DNA from: Leptobrachium leishanense
Taxonomy: Eukaryota > Chordata > Amphibia > Anura > Megophryidae
Direction of reading: 5' to 3'
Length of the DNA stretch: 64,000 nt
Assembly (NCBI GenBank): GCA_009667805.1
Contig: CM019066.1
Location: 7,130,001 to 7,194,000, forward strand
In this document: in pieces, positions 22,430 through 33,547 of the stretch
How the letters are laid out: each line of letters opens with the position of its first letter
Position numbering within the stretch: position 1 is the first letter of the stretch
Notes under the pieces: generated by a model
The model's input: the letters and a program-made list of their open reading frames with translations, nothing else
Told to the model about the DNA's origin: nothing
The model's database searches: none
Translations under genes and position numbers: made by a program

Positions 22430-23168
22430 AGTGGTTTCCTTCTGGGATGACAGCCATGCAGACCAATTTGATGAAGTGTGCGGTGTATGGTCTGATCTGA
22501 GCACTGACAGGCTGACCCCCCACCCCTTCAACCCCTGCAGCAATGCTGGCAGCACTCATACGTCTATTTCCCAAAGACAACCTCTGGATATGACGCTGAG
22601 CACGTGCACTCAACTTCTTTGGTCGACCATGGTTAGGCCTGTTCTGAGTGGAACCTGTCCTTTTAAACCGCTGTATGGTCTTGGCCACCATGCTGCAGCT
22701 CAGTTTCAGGGTCTTGGCAATCTTCTTATAGCTTCGGACATCTTTATGTAAAGCAACAATTCTTTTTTTCAGATTCTCAGAGAGTTCTTTGCCATGAGGT
22801 GCCATGAACTTCCAGTGACCAGTATGAGAGAGTGAGAGCGATAACACCAAATTTAACTCTCCTGCTCCCCATTCACCCCTGAGACCTTGTAACGCTAATG
22901 AGTCACATGACACCGGGGAGGGAAAATGGCTAATTGGGCCCAATCTGGACATTTTCACTAAGGGGTGTACTCCCTTTTGTAGGCAGCGGTTTAGACATTA
23001 ATGGCTGTGTGTTGAGTTATTTTGAGGGACAGGAAATTTACACTGTTATACAAGCTGTGCATTCATTACTTTACATTGTGGCAAAGTGTCATTTCTTCAG
23101 TCTTGTCACATGAAAAGATATAATAAAATATTTACAAAAATGTGAGGGGTGTACTCACTTCTTTGAGA
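22430..23168 (-). mobile_element. Tc1-like transposon, 5' half
   Basis: The outer end at about 23168 reads, on the minus strand, AGTATCTCAAAGAAGTGAGT followed by ACACCCCTCACA, the known terminus type of a widespread vertebrate Tc1 family. The inverted repeat runs through 22975-23165. The 3' half and right terminus are missing; the element ends at the MITE fragment. Confidence 0.85.
22434..22805 (-). pseudogene. Tc1 transposase, N-terminal part
   Basis: The start codon at 22805 opens with MAPHGKELSENLKKRIVAL. The helix-turn-helix paired-like DNA-binding region follows (SYKKIAKTLKLSCSMVAKTI, then QRFKRTGSTQNRP and GRPKKLSARAQRHI). After GGQPVSAQ the frame shifts: the family sequence continues in another frame until it ends at 22434. 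None of the three catalytic acidic residues is present. It would at most encode a DNA-binding fragment. Confidence 0.88.
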
Positions 23169-23170
23169 TA

Positions 23171-23897
23171 CTATGGCCCCTATTACATACCTAACGCTAA
23201 CGGTAGCGCTCGCCTGCGTGAGCACTACCGTTAGCTGCGGTATTAGCAGGCTATTAAGATCCAAACGCAAACGGGTTAAAAAAACTTGTGCTTCTCAGCG
23301 CGAGGTCACTGCACTTTGCGCTCCCTATACTTAACATGGGGAGCGCAAAGCGTTAATCAGCGCTGGATTACAATGTCCCAGCGCTGATTAACGGCTGGCT
23401 CTGGTCAACAAAAAGTTAACCAGAGCCAGGACCTGGTGTTAACTGATTCCGCTGGTGCAGAATCAGTTAATACCAGCTTAAAAAAGTAAAAAAATCCTAT
23501 ACTCAACCTCTGTCCCGCGGCGAGGACCGCGGCTCCGGCCGCCTCCTCTGGCCGGTGGGAGCAGGGAAAAACAGGGGGATAAAGTCCTCCCTGTCTCTCC
23601 CTGCGTATCCCTACACCAACCGGCCGGATCTCTCGATGCGAGAACTGGCCGGTCACGTGATCGGCAGAGAGGAACTCAATGGAGTCCTATGGACTCCAGC
23701 GAGTGGATGCGCGCGGCTGCGCTCAGTGCTGCCGCACGCATCCTGATTTTTAACAGGCGCTACAATGCAGGCAGCATTTTTTTGCGCCTGCATTGTAATC
23801 TGGCGTTAAAAAGCGGATGCAAGGGGGAAACCTGCGGGCGCAGTTTTGCCTCCCTTGCGCCCGCATTTTAAAGCCCAGATTGTAATAGGGCCCTATA
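23171..23897. mobile_element. GC-rich palindromic MITE
   Basis: The left end TATGGCCCCTATTACA mirrors the right end TGTAATAGGGCCCTATA. The interior has strong hairpins: AACGGTAGCGCTCGCCTGCG paired with GAGCACTACCGTTAG, TTAATCAGCGCTGG with CCAGCGCTGATTAA near 23352-23393, and AATGCAGGC-GCA/TGCGCCTGCATT near 23765-23795. Its core CCTATACTTAACATGGGGAG is shared with 7150 and 63418. The right third is repeated in inverse at 37430-37700. Confidence 0.8.
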
Positions 23898-23918
23898 TAT
23901 ATATATATATATATATAT
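23894..23918. repeat. (TA)n microsatellite
   Basis: About a dozen TA dinucleotides lie directly at the right end of the preceding MITE. Confidence 0.95.
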
Positions 23919-25080
23919 GCGAGAGAGTGGTGTGCAGATCAACCTCAAGTTCTAGAGCATTAATTAATACACCAGGAATATTAGCTGTATATAGGGTATT
24001 ACTGTAACCATCAATCCAGGACCTGAAGTGCACAGAGACAAGTAGCGGGCTTTTTTCATCGGGGGCAGAAGTAGAGGTGCTGACAATGTCGTCCAACGCA
24101 TTGTAACATTCAGATTCCAGGGTCAGTCTCAGTTGCAGCTAGGAACGCGGAGAGCATGTATTCATTTCACAGTCCTGAAGCATCACCAATAATTATTTCA
24201 GTAATAAAGTCGTGTGCTATAAATTGACTCGTGACATTGGTTTTGCCTCTGGGACGCTGTCAAAGCTTCTGCATTTCACAAACCAACTCCCCAACCACAG
24301 GGCTTCTCTGTCTTTACCACATTTAATTTCCTTCTTGAGGCTTTGTTAGGCTTTAATTTTTTTTTGTTCTCTCCTACTGCTGGGACAACACATGGTAATC
24401 CCACAGTTATTACATGTCCTCTGGAGAAGGAATACTTCTGCAGGGCTTTGTTCTCAATGGAAGAGCAAGGGAAATAAAACCAGTGTTTATGTTCAATACA
24501 TAATCATATGTCGCCCATGTTGGGTTACTCCACGGAAAGGGTATAGGCAGTTCTGGCTGGTTAAAAAATGTGATTATTTGGTTATCCAAAAAATGTGGAT
24601 TTCTGTGAGACTATTTGATAATTATTATTATTCTTTATTTATAAAGCGCCAGCATATTCCGCAGCGCTGTAAAATAATTTAATCCTAATGTTGTTCTCAG
24701 AAATAGGACAACAAAAAAGAAATTAGAGCATGCAAGAAAACTAGAGGTAAAAACATGGCACTTTTGCTAAAATGTTCACCAATAGCTAGCATTAGTTTAT
24801 TATGATAGCCTATACAGAAGGACCCAGGTACCCTACTTTGACTGAGCTTTTATGATTTACAGATTGTAAAGGCCCCACTTGTTAATCATAACAGCTCTCA
24901 TCCTGCCCTAGATGAGCCACAAACTTTATTTACGCTGTTGCAGCTGTCTCTTGTAGATTAACTAATCCTATGCTTCCTAATCCAGGCAGCGGTAATTTGT
25001 AGGCAGCCAGAGAATAATGAGCGATCCCAAGGTTACTTGTTATTCTTATCTCAAGCTGGTATATACCCCTTCACTACTAT
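23919..25080. other. Mostly unassigned; LINE/SINE-tail-like piece at 24632
   Basis: No firm gene. Positions 24632-24675 (TTATTATTCTTTATTTATAA followed by AGCGCCAGCATATTCCGCAG) resemble a frequent amphibian LINE-type 3' end. A possible but weak exon at 24003-24138 on the minus strand is discussed under findings. Confidence 0.4.
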
Positions 25081-25260
25081 CAGGGTTATTCAGAGAGCGT
25101 GAAAAGCAGGAGAATGACTGGAGAATGAACAATTCTAGGTCAAAATAGTCGATTTGGAAAGTGAGATGAAAGGGAGAATTTTTCTGGTTTGGCTATTTTG
25201 ACCTAGAATTTTTCATTCTCCAGTCATTCTCCTGCTTTTCACGCTCTCTGAATAACTCTG
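25081..25260. mobile_element. 180-bp palindromic MITE of the CAGGGTTATTC family
   Basis: The arms are nearly complete: CAGGGTTATTCAGAGAGCGT at the left and ACGCTCTCTGAATAACTCTG at the right, continuing through GAAAAGCAGGAGAATGACTG and its inverse. The flanks are TAT and TAA. It is the same short subfamily as 27649-27830 and 34532-34713. Confidence 0.88.
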
Positions 25261-25387
25261 TAAGTTTTTTTTCCCCATAAAAACCACTACCAGGCCCCAG
25301 TGGATGTATGAAAAAAAAATAGCATTATACCCACACTGATGGAAATGTACCCGAAATATACATTCAAATATAAAAACACATTTTCAA

Positions 25388-26001
25388 ATGTATGCACTAT
25401 TTGACAGACAGATGGGGAAATTAATGGAAACCATGTTAAAGGAAAGGATTGTTGAACATCTAAAAACACATAGATTACAGGATCAGAAACAACATGGGTT
25501 TACCTCAGGGAGATCATGTCAAACTAATCTTATTGATTTTTTTGATTGGGTAACAAAAATAATATACACAGGTGGTGCAGTAGACATTGCTTATTTAGAT
25601 TTCAGTAAGGCTTTTGATACTGGTCCGCATAGAAGGCTTATCAATAAATTGCAATCTTTGAGCTTGGATTCCAATATTGTTGAATGGATTAGGCAGTGGC
25701 TGAGTGACAGACAACAGAGGGTTGTGGTAAATGGAGTTTATTCGGCGCAAGGTCTTGTTACCAGTGGGGTACCTCAGGGGTCAGTACTTGGACCCATTCT
25801 CTTTAATATTTTTATTAGTGATATTGCAGAAGGTATTATTGGAAAAGTATGTCTTTTTGCTGATGACACAAAGATTTGCAACGGGGTTGACGTTCCTGGA
25901 GGGATCAGCCAAATGACAAATGATTTAGGTAAACTAAAAAAATGGTGGGAGCTGTGGCAATTGAGTTTTAATGTGGATAAGTGCAAGATAACGCATTCCC
26001 A
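25388..26001 (+). pseudogene. CR1 reverse transcriptase, central part
   Basis: The open frame holds the reverse transcriptase core of a CR1 LINE: KERIVEHLKTHRLQDQKQHG, FTSGRSCQTNLIDFFDWVTK, YLDFSKAFDT, GVPQGSVLGPILFNIFISD and the catalytic FADDTK, ending at LSFNVDKCKI. The usual D-x-V-P-H after FDT has become TGPH. It lacks the endonuclease and the C-terminal region, and downstream sequence (after about 26001) is unrelated. The region from VVNGVYSAQGLVTSG to GKLKK overlaps the minus-strand copy at 20266-20498, so both come from one family. Confidence 0.88.
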
Positions 26002-26889
26002 CGTGTTCCCCTTCGACTTGACCCCTGCCCTTCAGGCTCCGGAGTATGGGTACCGTTGTTGCAACTGAAGAACACTGCTCAAAAATGAATGGAAGTCAAT
26101 TTTCACTTGATGTGTCATTGGATTATAAAGCACATTCATAAGAATATTATTATACCGAATCCATCTTTATTATTAATGATGCCAATAGTAGCATCACTTA
26201 CAATACTCATACCCCAGGGAAAAATCCACGAAACCTATCCACTGCCTATTAACACAATGGAACTGACATAGCCGTGAGATACATTTTTCTATTGTTTAAC
26301 TTTAAGAACTGTTTCTGTTTTTTTTTCTTTATTTTAAACCACATAAGATTTAAGAATGTACAATAACCTTCTGTAAACAATGGTGCTCATGGATATTTCC
26401 AGGGTAATATTACATTCTGGCACGCACGCAAGCAAGCTTTATACACGTAAAAAAAAAGAAATCGCATGAAAGCTCCTTGTTGACATTAAAAAAATAATAT
26501 GAAATTTGTATGAACTGACTTAAAGTGAAAGTGGTGAAACCTGAGCTGATTTGTAGAAAGATACTCCAGGGTAAAAGTTGATCTGTAAGGACAAAGAACC
26601 AAATCTGAAACTTAGTAGCGAGGTCGTAAAGGCCAACTGCTCATCTATTATTATTATTATTATTCTTTATTTATAAATCCAACAACTGCTTCATGAGTGC
26701 ACTAGAAGAATAAACCCTCACTATAACCAAGTCAATCAAATCCGTGAACCCTCGAGGACAAGAATTTACGCATCCCTTACCTCATATATTATTTATCAAA
26801 CGTTGACACAACGTATAGAATTATAGAATGCATACAGCTGGGAAGAGATATTTACTGTTTAATTCCAATGCCATTTGTCATTGCTTGCT
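26002..26889. other. No identifiable feature
   Basis: Unassigned, AT-rich. A short (TTA)n run lies at 26648-26670. Confidence 0.4.
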
Positions 26890-26893
26890 TTAA

Positions 26894-27894
26894 CCCCTTC
26901 ACTACCAAGCACATTTTCTTGAAAATAAATACTGTCATAACAAGGGGTGGACAAATAAATATAAGGTTAAATGTCAATATTACATAGATTGTTATTCCCA
27001 AATAGTTAAAATAAAACAATATAAATTTACTCGATTTTAGTTTTTCATGGATTTGGTTATCCTTTACAATAACATTGCTGGGATGAAAGGTTCTAAACTC
27101 TAGATGGTGTCCCTTATTTTGCATAACCCATACAGGGTTACGTTATACACATACAGGCAGAAATGACCTTTGTGTAAGATCCAGTAACAGTGCTAAAGAT
27201 AAATAATAAAGTGGTGATATATCCTGCATATGGTGGTTTGTATTGATCATAATGAGATTATTAGCAATACAGCTTCCAAAAAATACCAATAGAATATAAA
27301 CATAATATCTGTATGTGACATAATGTCTGTATATGGAAATTACAGTAACACCTTGCAGCTGTACTGTACAAGGATTTTCAGTCATTATGTCCCCCTGAAT
27401 CTTATCCCTGTACAGCAGTGAGTGACCCCAGAGCTATCCCTGTATTCTGCCCTCTCCCTGGCTGTTTTAGGGCAGCAGTAAAGGTTGTTTTAACTTTTTG
27501 TTACAGTGAGGGTGAGGGCTGCTTCTTGTAGCTTCTTTACAGTAATACAGAGTGACAGGAGTATGATCTCACTGGAAAATTCATTTTTTCCACAGGGGGC
27601 ATGCTAATCTTGAATTAAAATGTATGCAAATGGGGTTTGGTATGCTAACAGGTCTATTCAAAGAAAGGTGAAACTCAGGAGAATGACTGGAGAAGTGAAA
27701 TTTCTAGGTCAAAATAGCCGAACCAGAAAAATTCTCCCATTTATCTCACTTTCCAAATTGGCTATTTGGTCTAGGTTGTTCTCCTCTCCTGCCAATTCTC
27801 CTGGTTTTCACCTTTCATTGAATAGACCCGATAGTGTTGGTTTTTATTGTAGTATAAGCAAAATCAAGTTTATACGTTTTTGACAGTAAAAGGG
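26894..27894. mobile_element. piggyBac-like element, second family
   Basis: TTAA at 26890-26893 and 27895-27898 flanks termini CCCCTTCACTACCAAGC and the inverse of TTTTGACAGTAAAAGGG. The interior (ACATACAGGCAGAAATGACC near 27149 through TTTACAGTAATACAGAG near 27538) is duplicated, with insertions, at 49370-54590. A 182-bp MITE is nested at 27649-27830. No transposase frame is present. Confidence 0.75.
27649..27830. mobile_element. 182-bp palindromic MITE of the CAGGGTTATTC family
   Basis: The termini CAGGTCTATTC and GAATAGACCCG enclose CTCAGGAGAATGACTGGAGA and its diverged inverse. The left flank is TAA. The related locus at 54531 reads TATGCTAATATTTTG without the insertion, supporting a 3-bp target. 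Confidence 0.8.
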
Positions 27895-28107
27895 TTAATA
27901 CATTGATTTTTTATTTATTTTTTTACATTTCATTTCTTATCAAAACTTATTGGATGAACTAGAATTTTTTTAAGTTCTTTGTAATTGTATTGATTTGTAT
28001 TGACTACCATACCATATCTAGAACACGACAGCTCGTATTTGTGTTACTAAAGTGGACTTTTAGGGCTTAAATATGCAGTTTGTTCTTGTTTATATTTTGA
28101 TGTCTAA

Positions 28108-29276
28108 CCACTTGGCTGCGGAGGACGCGCTCGGCACGTCCTGGCAAGTGCTTCCCCTGTGCGATGGACGCGCTGAGCGAGATTCCGGACGATTTCTGAG
28201 CCCCCCGGTGCTGGCTGACATCTTGGATGTCAGCCCGGCACTCCGGGACCCCGGCGGGAACAATAGATGTCATCGCGCTAGCGCGATGACATCTATTTCA
28301 GGCCCTCCCCCGCAAGTGCGAAAGAGGTGCCTGAAAGGGAGAGGGGGAGGTCCTTCTGACATCTCTCCCTCCTGATCACCGGCGGCCAGCAATTAAAGGC
28401 AGGCATCGTTTGGAAGGGCACAGCCTGCCCTTCCAAACAGTGCCTGACTTTAAACCCTTGGGGGCCAGAACACGATTTGACGCCGAAAAGCGCCGGATCG
28501 TGATCCTCTCCTGGAGCTGGCCGACATCTTGGATTTCGGCCAAGCTTCCGGAATCTCCCCCTGATTACTGGAGTCATCGTGCATAGCGCGGTGACGTCAG
28601 TTTTAGAGTTAAACCCTAGCTGCCACCAATGGTGGAGATAGGGGTTCCAATGAACCCCCTATCTCCCAATCCGTGGCAGGTAGGGGTTAATGGCATTGAT
28701 GGATCGGCCAGAGCATGGCCTTTCCAACGATACCAAACATGACCATCTTAAAAGTTACAAAAAAACAAAGTGTAAATAAAAAAATATTTTAAGAATAAAA
28801 AAATAAACAGCTTTTTTTTGTTAATGCAGCAATATTGTTCCCATTTCAATTATAAAGTGAACAATGATGCTGCACTAACGATTTTTGTATGGTGTGCGTT
28901 TGTTAAAAATCACCTGATTTTCCCCCATAAAGAATGTAACGAGACCCCATTTCTAATTTTTTTAACAAGTGCAACCCATAGAAAATATAACCGCAAACGC
29001 TCGCATGTTAAAATCTGAAAAAAAACACTTTACACGTTGTAAATTATTGACAATTCAAATTGTATTGCTTTTTTTGTTATAATATACAGACAGGACATGA
29101 CGTATACATATAATAATGATATATTATCAATCTGCCGAGTCTGCCGGAAAAAACGATATATAATAAGTCTGGGTAATATAATTAAATAAGGCTTCAAAAC
29201 GCGTTTAAACATGATGAGCGAAAACAGTAAAAATGAGCTCAGCACACAGTCGTGAAATGCCTCAGCAGCGAAAGGG
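28108..29276. mobile_element. piggyBac-like MITE (copy 2)
   Basis: The left flank CTAA (28104-28107, a mutated TTAA) and right flank TTAA (29277-29280) enclose termini CCACTTGGCTGCGGAGG and the inverse CCCTTTCGCTGCTGAGG. The chain of hairpins is the same as copy 1, including 17-bp perfect arms at 28262-28278 and 28281-28297. It is more diverged from copies 1 and 3 than they are from each other. Confidence 0.83.
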
Positions 29277-29280
29277 TTAA

Positions 29281-30320
29281 GATACACAGGGGCAATAACG
29301 CAAATTTTATCTGGAACTTTTTTATTTCTATATCTGCTTGAATTAAGAATCAACGGACAAATTTACTCCACGCTCGTAAAATATTTTTTTTTATGTCCTC
29401 TAATATAATGTTTATCAGAAACAATACGCGATCAAATTTCCTTTTTTCTGAAAAATAAACAGAACCGGACCCTTGGTAATGCTTCTTCATAATTTTCATC
29501 AGCAATAGTTTTATGATTCATTTTTATTTAGCTTAATAAATTCCACAACAGCGTACACAGGCACGGTGTCTGATATCATAACCGTGGCACAAGTCGTTAT
29601 CATTCCGCGAAATGACAAAAAAATATATAAAAATAAGATTTTATTACCCGACAGTATTTAATTAGTGCCATAAAAATAACAATTAAAGATCGGCTGAGCA
29701 GAAAATGATACGAATTGCACCGTTGGTAGTGTTAACGCTTGTTCTGCACAGGAGCAGAAGAATTGGCAATGTTTCCTGCACTCATTAAAATGTTACTTTA
29801 GCTCATTAAAGTTTTATAATGCCTCTCCGCTCGACAGCAGATGGCGTCCTCCCGTCAAATATATGCGACAATGCAGCCATCAGTCATTCCAGTTCACTGG
29901 CGGAATATTACACATATTACACAAAAAAAAACATTTTGCTCCTGTCAGCAAATTCCTGGTAGGTCACAGCGGATGATGAATGCTGCTGTGTAGAAGCAGA
30001 TTTTTTTTCTCGTGGATTGCATCACTTGGCAGACTGTTGCTGGCTTCATTCATTTGACTCCTGTGGTTAAAACCCTTTTTCCCAATTGTTGTGAGGCTGC
30101 TTCCTTCACAGGGCCTTTGCGGCTGGAGCAGGATGTCGATGACTGGTTGGCTTGTAGGAGCTGGACAGCTTCCAGCCACTTTCCATAATGGAACTGCACA
30201 AGCCCTTCTAAAATATCCTGTGGATATGGTTACATTACGTGCGGATGCACGTCCTCCACTCATTCAAAGACACGTGATGATCAAGGCTGGGACAAACAAA
30301 ACTAATTGTTACCAAAGGCT
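29281..30320. other. Non-repetitive stretch without coding signals
   Basis: I see no internal repeats, terminal repeats or element motifs here, unlike almost everything around it. Words rich in TTAAT and CATTAAA occur at 29640-29820. The two overlapping open frames around 29964-30378 look like chance. Confidence 0.4.
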
Positions 30321-30324
30321 GCAT

Positions 30325-31760
30325 GTGTTCTTTCTTTCTTCCTCTCTTTTTTACCTGTTTTGTCTTTTTTCTTTCTAAATAGAAAGAATGAGTTTGTGCG
30401 CGACCTACATATTTATAAAGTTCTTTTATTTCTTCTTTCTTTTCCTCTTTCTCTTTTTTTCTCTTACATTGTCTCTATCTTTCTTTTTCATTCTTTCTAT
30501 CTCCCTATTTCTCCGTCACTCGTTCTTGCTGTTTCTTTCAATCATGCACTTTCTTTCTTTCTCATTCTTTTTTGCTCTCACTGTTTCATTCTTGCTCTCT
30601 TTCTACTGCTCTCTTTCGCTCTCTCCTGTCTTTTTCTCTCTCTTGCTCTATTTCTTGTGTTCTCTGTTTTTTTCATGCTTGCTCTTTCTTTAATTCTCAC
30701 TTTTTCATTCTTGTTCTTTTTCATTCGCTGTCTTATTTCATTCTTGCTCTTTCCCTACTTCTAGCTCTTTCTATTAAAACTCTTGTTCTCACTGTTTCTT
30801 TCATTCTTACTATTTCTTTCATGTTCACTCTCTTTTGTTCATTCTTGCTCTGGTTCTACTTCTATCTCTTCCTCTCTCTTTTATTTCTATTGCGCTCTCT
30901 CTCTCTTTTGGTCTTATTTCTTTCATCCTTGTGATCTCATTGTCTTACTTTCATTCTTGATATTTCTTTCACTGTTACTCTCTTTTATTCTTGCTCTCTT
31001 CTCTTTTTTATTTCTCTCTTTCTATCTTTTTTGCTCTCTTTTGTTCTCGCTGTTTCTTTCATTCTTGTTTCTTTCATTCTCACTCTTTCTTTCATTCTTG
31101 CTCTTTTTCATTCTGTCCTTCTTTCATTCTTGCTTCCTCTCGTTTTCCTTCTACCTTTCTGTTGTTCTTCCTCTCTTTTATTCTTGCTTTCGTTCTCAGT
31201 CTTTCTTTCGATATCTTTCATTCTTGATCTTTCTTTCGTTCTTACTCTCTTTCTCTCTAACCTTCTCTCTCTGTTGCTCGCTTTCTTTTGGTCTTGCACT
31301 TTCTTTCATTCTTGCTCTTTCTTTCATTTTCTCTCTCTTTCATTCTTGTGCTTTCATTCTTGCTCTCTTTCTCTCTAACTTTCTTTCTTTTGTTCTGTTT
31401 TTGTTCTTGCACTTTCATTCTTGCTTCATTCTTTCGCCTTCTCGTTTTCATTTTTGCTCTTTCTTTTTCAATTTTACTCTCTTTCTCGCTCTCTTTCTCC
31501 CTCTGTTGCTCTCTTTCTTTTGTTCCAACAGTTTTTTTGTTTTGTTCTTGTTTTCGTCTCTTTCTTTCGTTCTTGCTCTCTTTCTTTCTCTCTTTCAATT
31601 TCTTTCTTTCTTATGTTCTCACTGTTTCTTAAATTCTTGCACTTTCTTTCATTCCCAATTTATTTTGGTCTCAATCTCTCTTTCATTCTTGCTCTATTTC
31701 TCTTTTTTATTCGTTCTCACTCTTTCTCTTTCTTTTTCACTTTTGCAACTACTTTTCATT
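30325..31760 (+). repeat. 1.4-kb pyrimidine-rich tract
   Basis: The plus strand is overwhelmingly C and T, built from degenerate CTTT, CTCT and TTTCATTCTTGCTCTT words with local periodicity near 18-30 bp. Long open frames (up to 347 codons at 30783-31826) arise because T- and C-rich codons contain few stops. The products are serine, phenylalanine and leucine strings and not proteins. Confidence 0.93.
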
Positions 31761-31771
31761 AAGCTGTATAC

Positions 31772-31876
31772 CAGGGATCAGCAATCTTGGTCCTCGAGGT
31801 GTTTTGCAACTCATTATGTTGGCTGAGCATTAAGGGAAATGCAGTTCCAAAACATCTGTCAGCCAAGGTTGCTGAC
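31772..31876. mobile_element. Short palindromic MITE
   Basis: CAGGGATCAGCAATCTTGGT at the left mirrors CCAAGGTTGCTGACTCATG at the right, and GTTTTGCAACTCATTATG mirrors GCAGTTCCAAAAC. A terminus of the same type, CAGGGATCAGTAACC, occurs at 63223. Confidence 0.75.
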
Positions 31877-31923
31877 TCATGCCACATACTATGACCTCTG
31901 ATTCTTATGCAATGGCTTCCTTC

Positions 31924-32374
31924 AAGGCCCGGGTCCAACGAGCGCACTGATCACGTCCGTGTTGCCGCACATTTGTACGTCCATTATAGCATATAATTCT
32001 GACCAATGGAGCCCCACACACAAAGTACATCTGCACGGAACTGCGGACACATAACAGATGCAGCAAACGGACGCAGGTTAGGCAAGAACGTAAATCCGCT
32101 AGAACGGATGCACAGACTGCGCTGCATCTGCAACGTCCGCATAGCTTTGTGCGTGAGTGATGGAACATATTCGGACGGACTGCATTTATACGTCCAGCAT
32201 TTTGACGGACAAAATGTTTTTCATATTAATTTATTTTCCCTTCTACATCAGTCAAAAAAATCATGAGTCACAAAAACGGACCGTGTGGCCATTACCTTGT
32301 CGTCAGTCAGAAAGTATGTCCGTTGTGCACGGACGCACAGTCCGCACAGAATGCGCTCGTCTGACCCTAGCCTT
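31924..32374. mobile_element. CGTCCG-rich MITE, copy 1 of a tandem pair
   Basis: The left end AAGGCCCGGGTCCAACGAGC and the right end GCGCTCGTCTGACCCTAGCC form an imperfect terminal inverted repeat. The interior is rich in CGTCCG/CGGACG. It is about 80-90% alike to the second copy by eye. Confidence 0.8.
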
Positions 32375-32386
32375 AATGTCCACTTT

Positions 32387-32836
32387 AAGGCTGGGGTCAG
32401 ACGAGCGCAGTGTTAACGTCCGTGTTGCCGCACATAAGTATGTCCGTGATAGCATACAATTGTGTTAAATGGAGCCCCACACACGAAGTACGTCCGCACA
32501 GAAGTGCGGGGGCTGACGGACGCTGCAAACGGACGCAGGTTAGGCAAGAACGTAATACTGCTAGAACGGATGTGCGGAGTGCGCCACGTCCACAACGTCC
32601 ACATAGCTTTCTGTGTGAGTGATGCAACAAGGTCAGACGGACTGCATTTATACGTCCAGCATTTTTGACGGACAGAATGTTGTTTCATTGTAATTTATTT
32701 TCCCTGCTACATCAGTAAAAATACGTCAGTGAAAAAAACGGACTGTGTGGCCACTACCTTGTAGTCAGTCAGAAAGTACGTCCGTACTGCACGGACGCAC
32801 AGTCCGTACAAAATGCGCTCGTCTGACCCTAGCCTT
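32387..32836. mobile_element. CGTCCG-rich MITE, copy 2 of a tandem pair
   Basis: The left end AAGGCTGGGGTCAGACGAGC mirrors GCTCGTCTGACCCTAGCCTT at the right. Both copies are 450 bp and are followed by AATGTCC, so a 12-bp spacer separates them. Open frames on both strands follow the palindromic layout and have no coding meaning. Confidence 0.85.
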
Positions 32837-33479
32837 AATGTCCTTGAAACTGGAATGATTACTTTTTTTGCACCAGTGTGACGCCACAAAAGGTTGAATG
32901 ATTTGTTCTTCGTTTTAGTATCTAAATGTCAACTTGATAAGAAAATGTTTCAATATGGTGATGTTCGCTACACCAGGGATAGCAGTGAGATGACAAGCTG
33001 GTAAGCTGTATCTTTTTTTAGAGGAAAAAAGAATTAACCTTAGATGGAAAAATAGCTGAGCTTGACCATTTTTATCCCAATTTGGCCAATAAGTTGCACT
33101 TTTCTTCCAGATTCTTTAGAATACTCAGACTGCATGACTTATATATTTATAAAATCATCGCTAAGAAGGATAAAACAATGGCATAAAGTTTGCAGTCGTG
33201 CTTTATGTAGCCCTTCCCCCTACAGTGTTAATAGGGATATAACAATGGTGATATAGGAGAGCATGCAGGTGTGCTGTTTGATCTAGTGCAGGTGCAAATG
33301 TTCTGAGAGTTAGAATATATTAGCACCAATGTTTCTTTGTAGCATCGCAGACACCGGGAGTGTGGGAACGGGAATTGTGTTTGTTTCTTATGGAGTGAAT
33401 GTCCCTTTCAAGAGCAGGTAGCATGAAAGACGTTTGTCTTAACATGTTTATGCAGTGTGGCTGGGTACAAAACATAATT
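32837..33479. other. No identifiable feature
   Basis: Unassigned sequence between a MITE pair and a CR1 copy. No gene signal. Confidence 0.4.
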
Positions 33480-33547
33480 TTGCCTCTTTATAAATCAATG
33501 GTAAGACGCACCTTGAATATGCCGTGTGATTTTGGGCACCTGTCTTA

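Noticed and set aside
29964..30378. Overlapping 95-99-codon frames on both strands as a possible retrogene
   Set aside because: No motif or similarity is apparent, and mirrored long frames on both strands suggest composition effects.
30783..31826. 347-codon open frame on the plus strand, hydrophobic and serine-rich
   Set aside because: It lies entirely in pyrimidine-rich repeat DNA. Similar frames are open in the other phases, and the translation has no domain-like variety.
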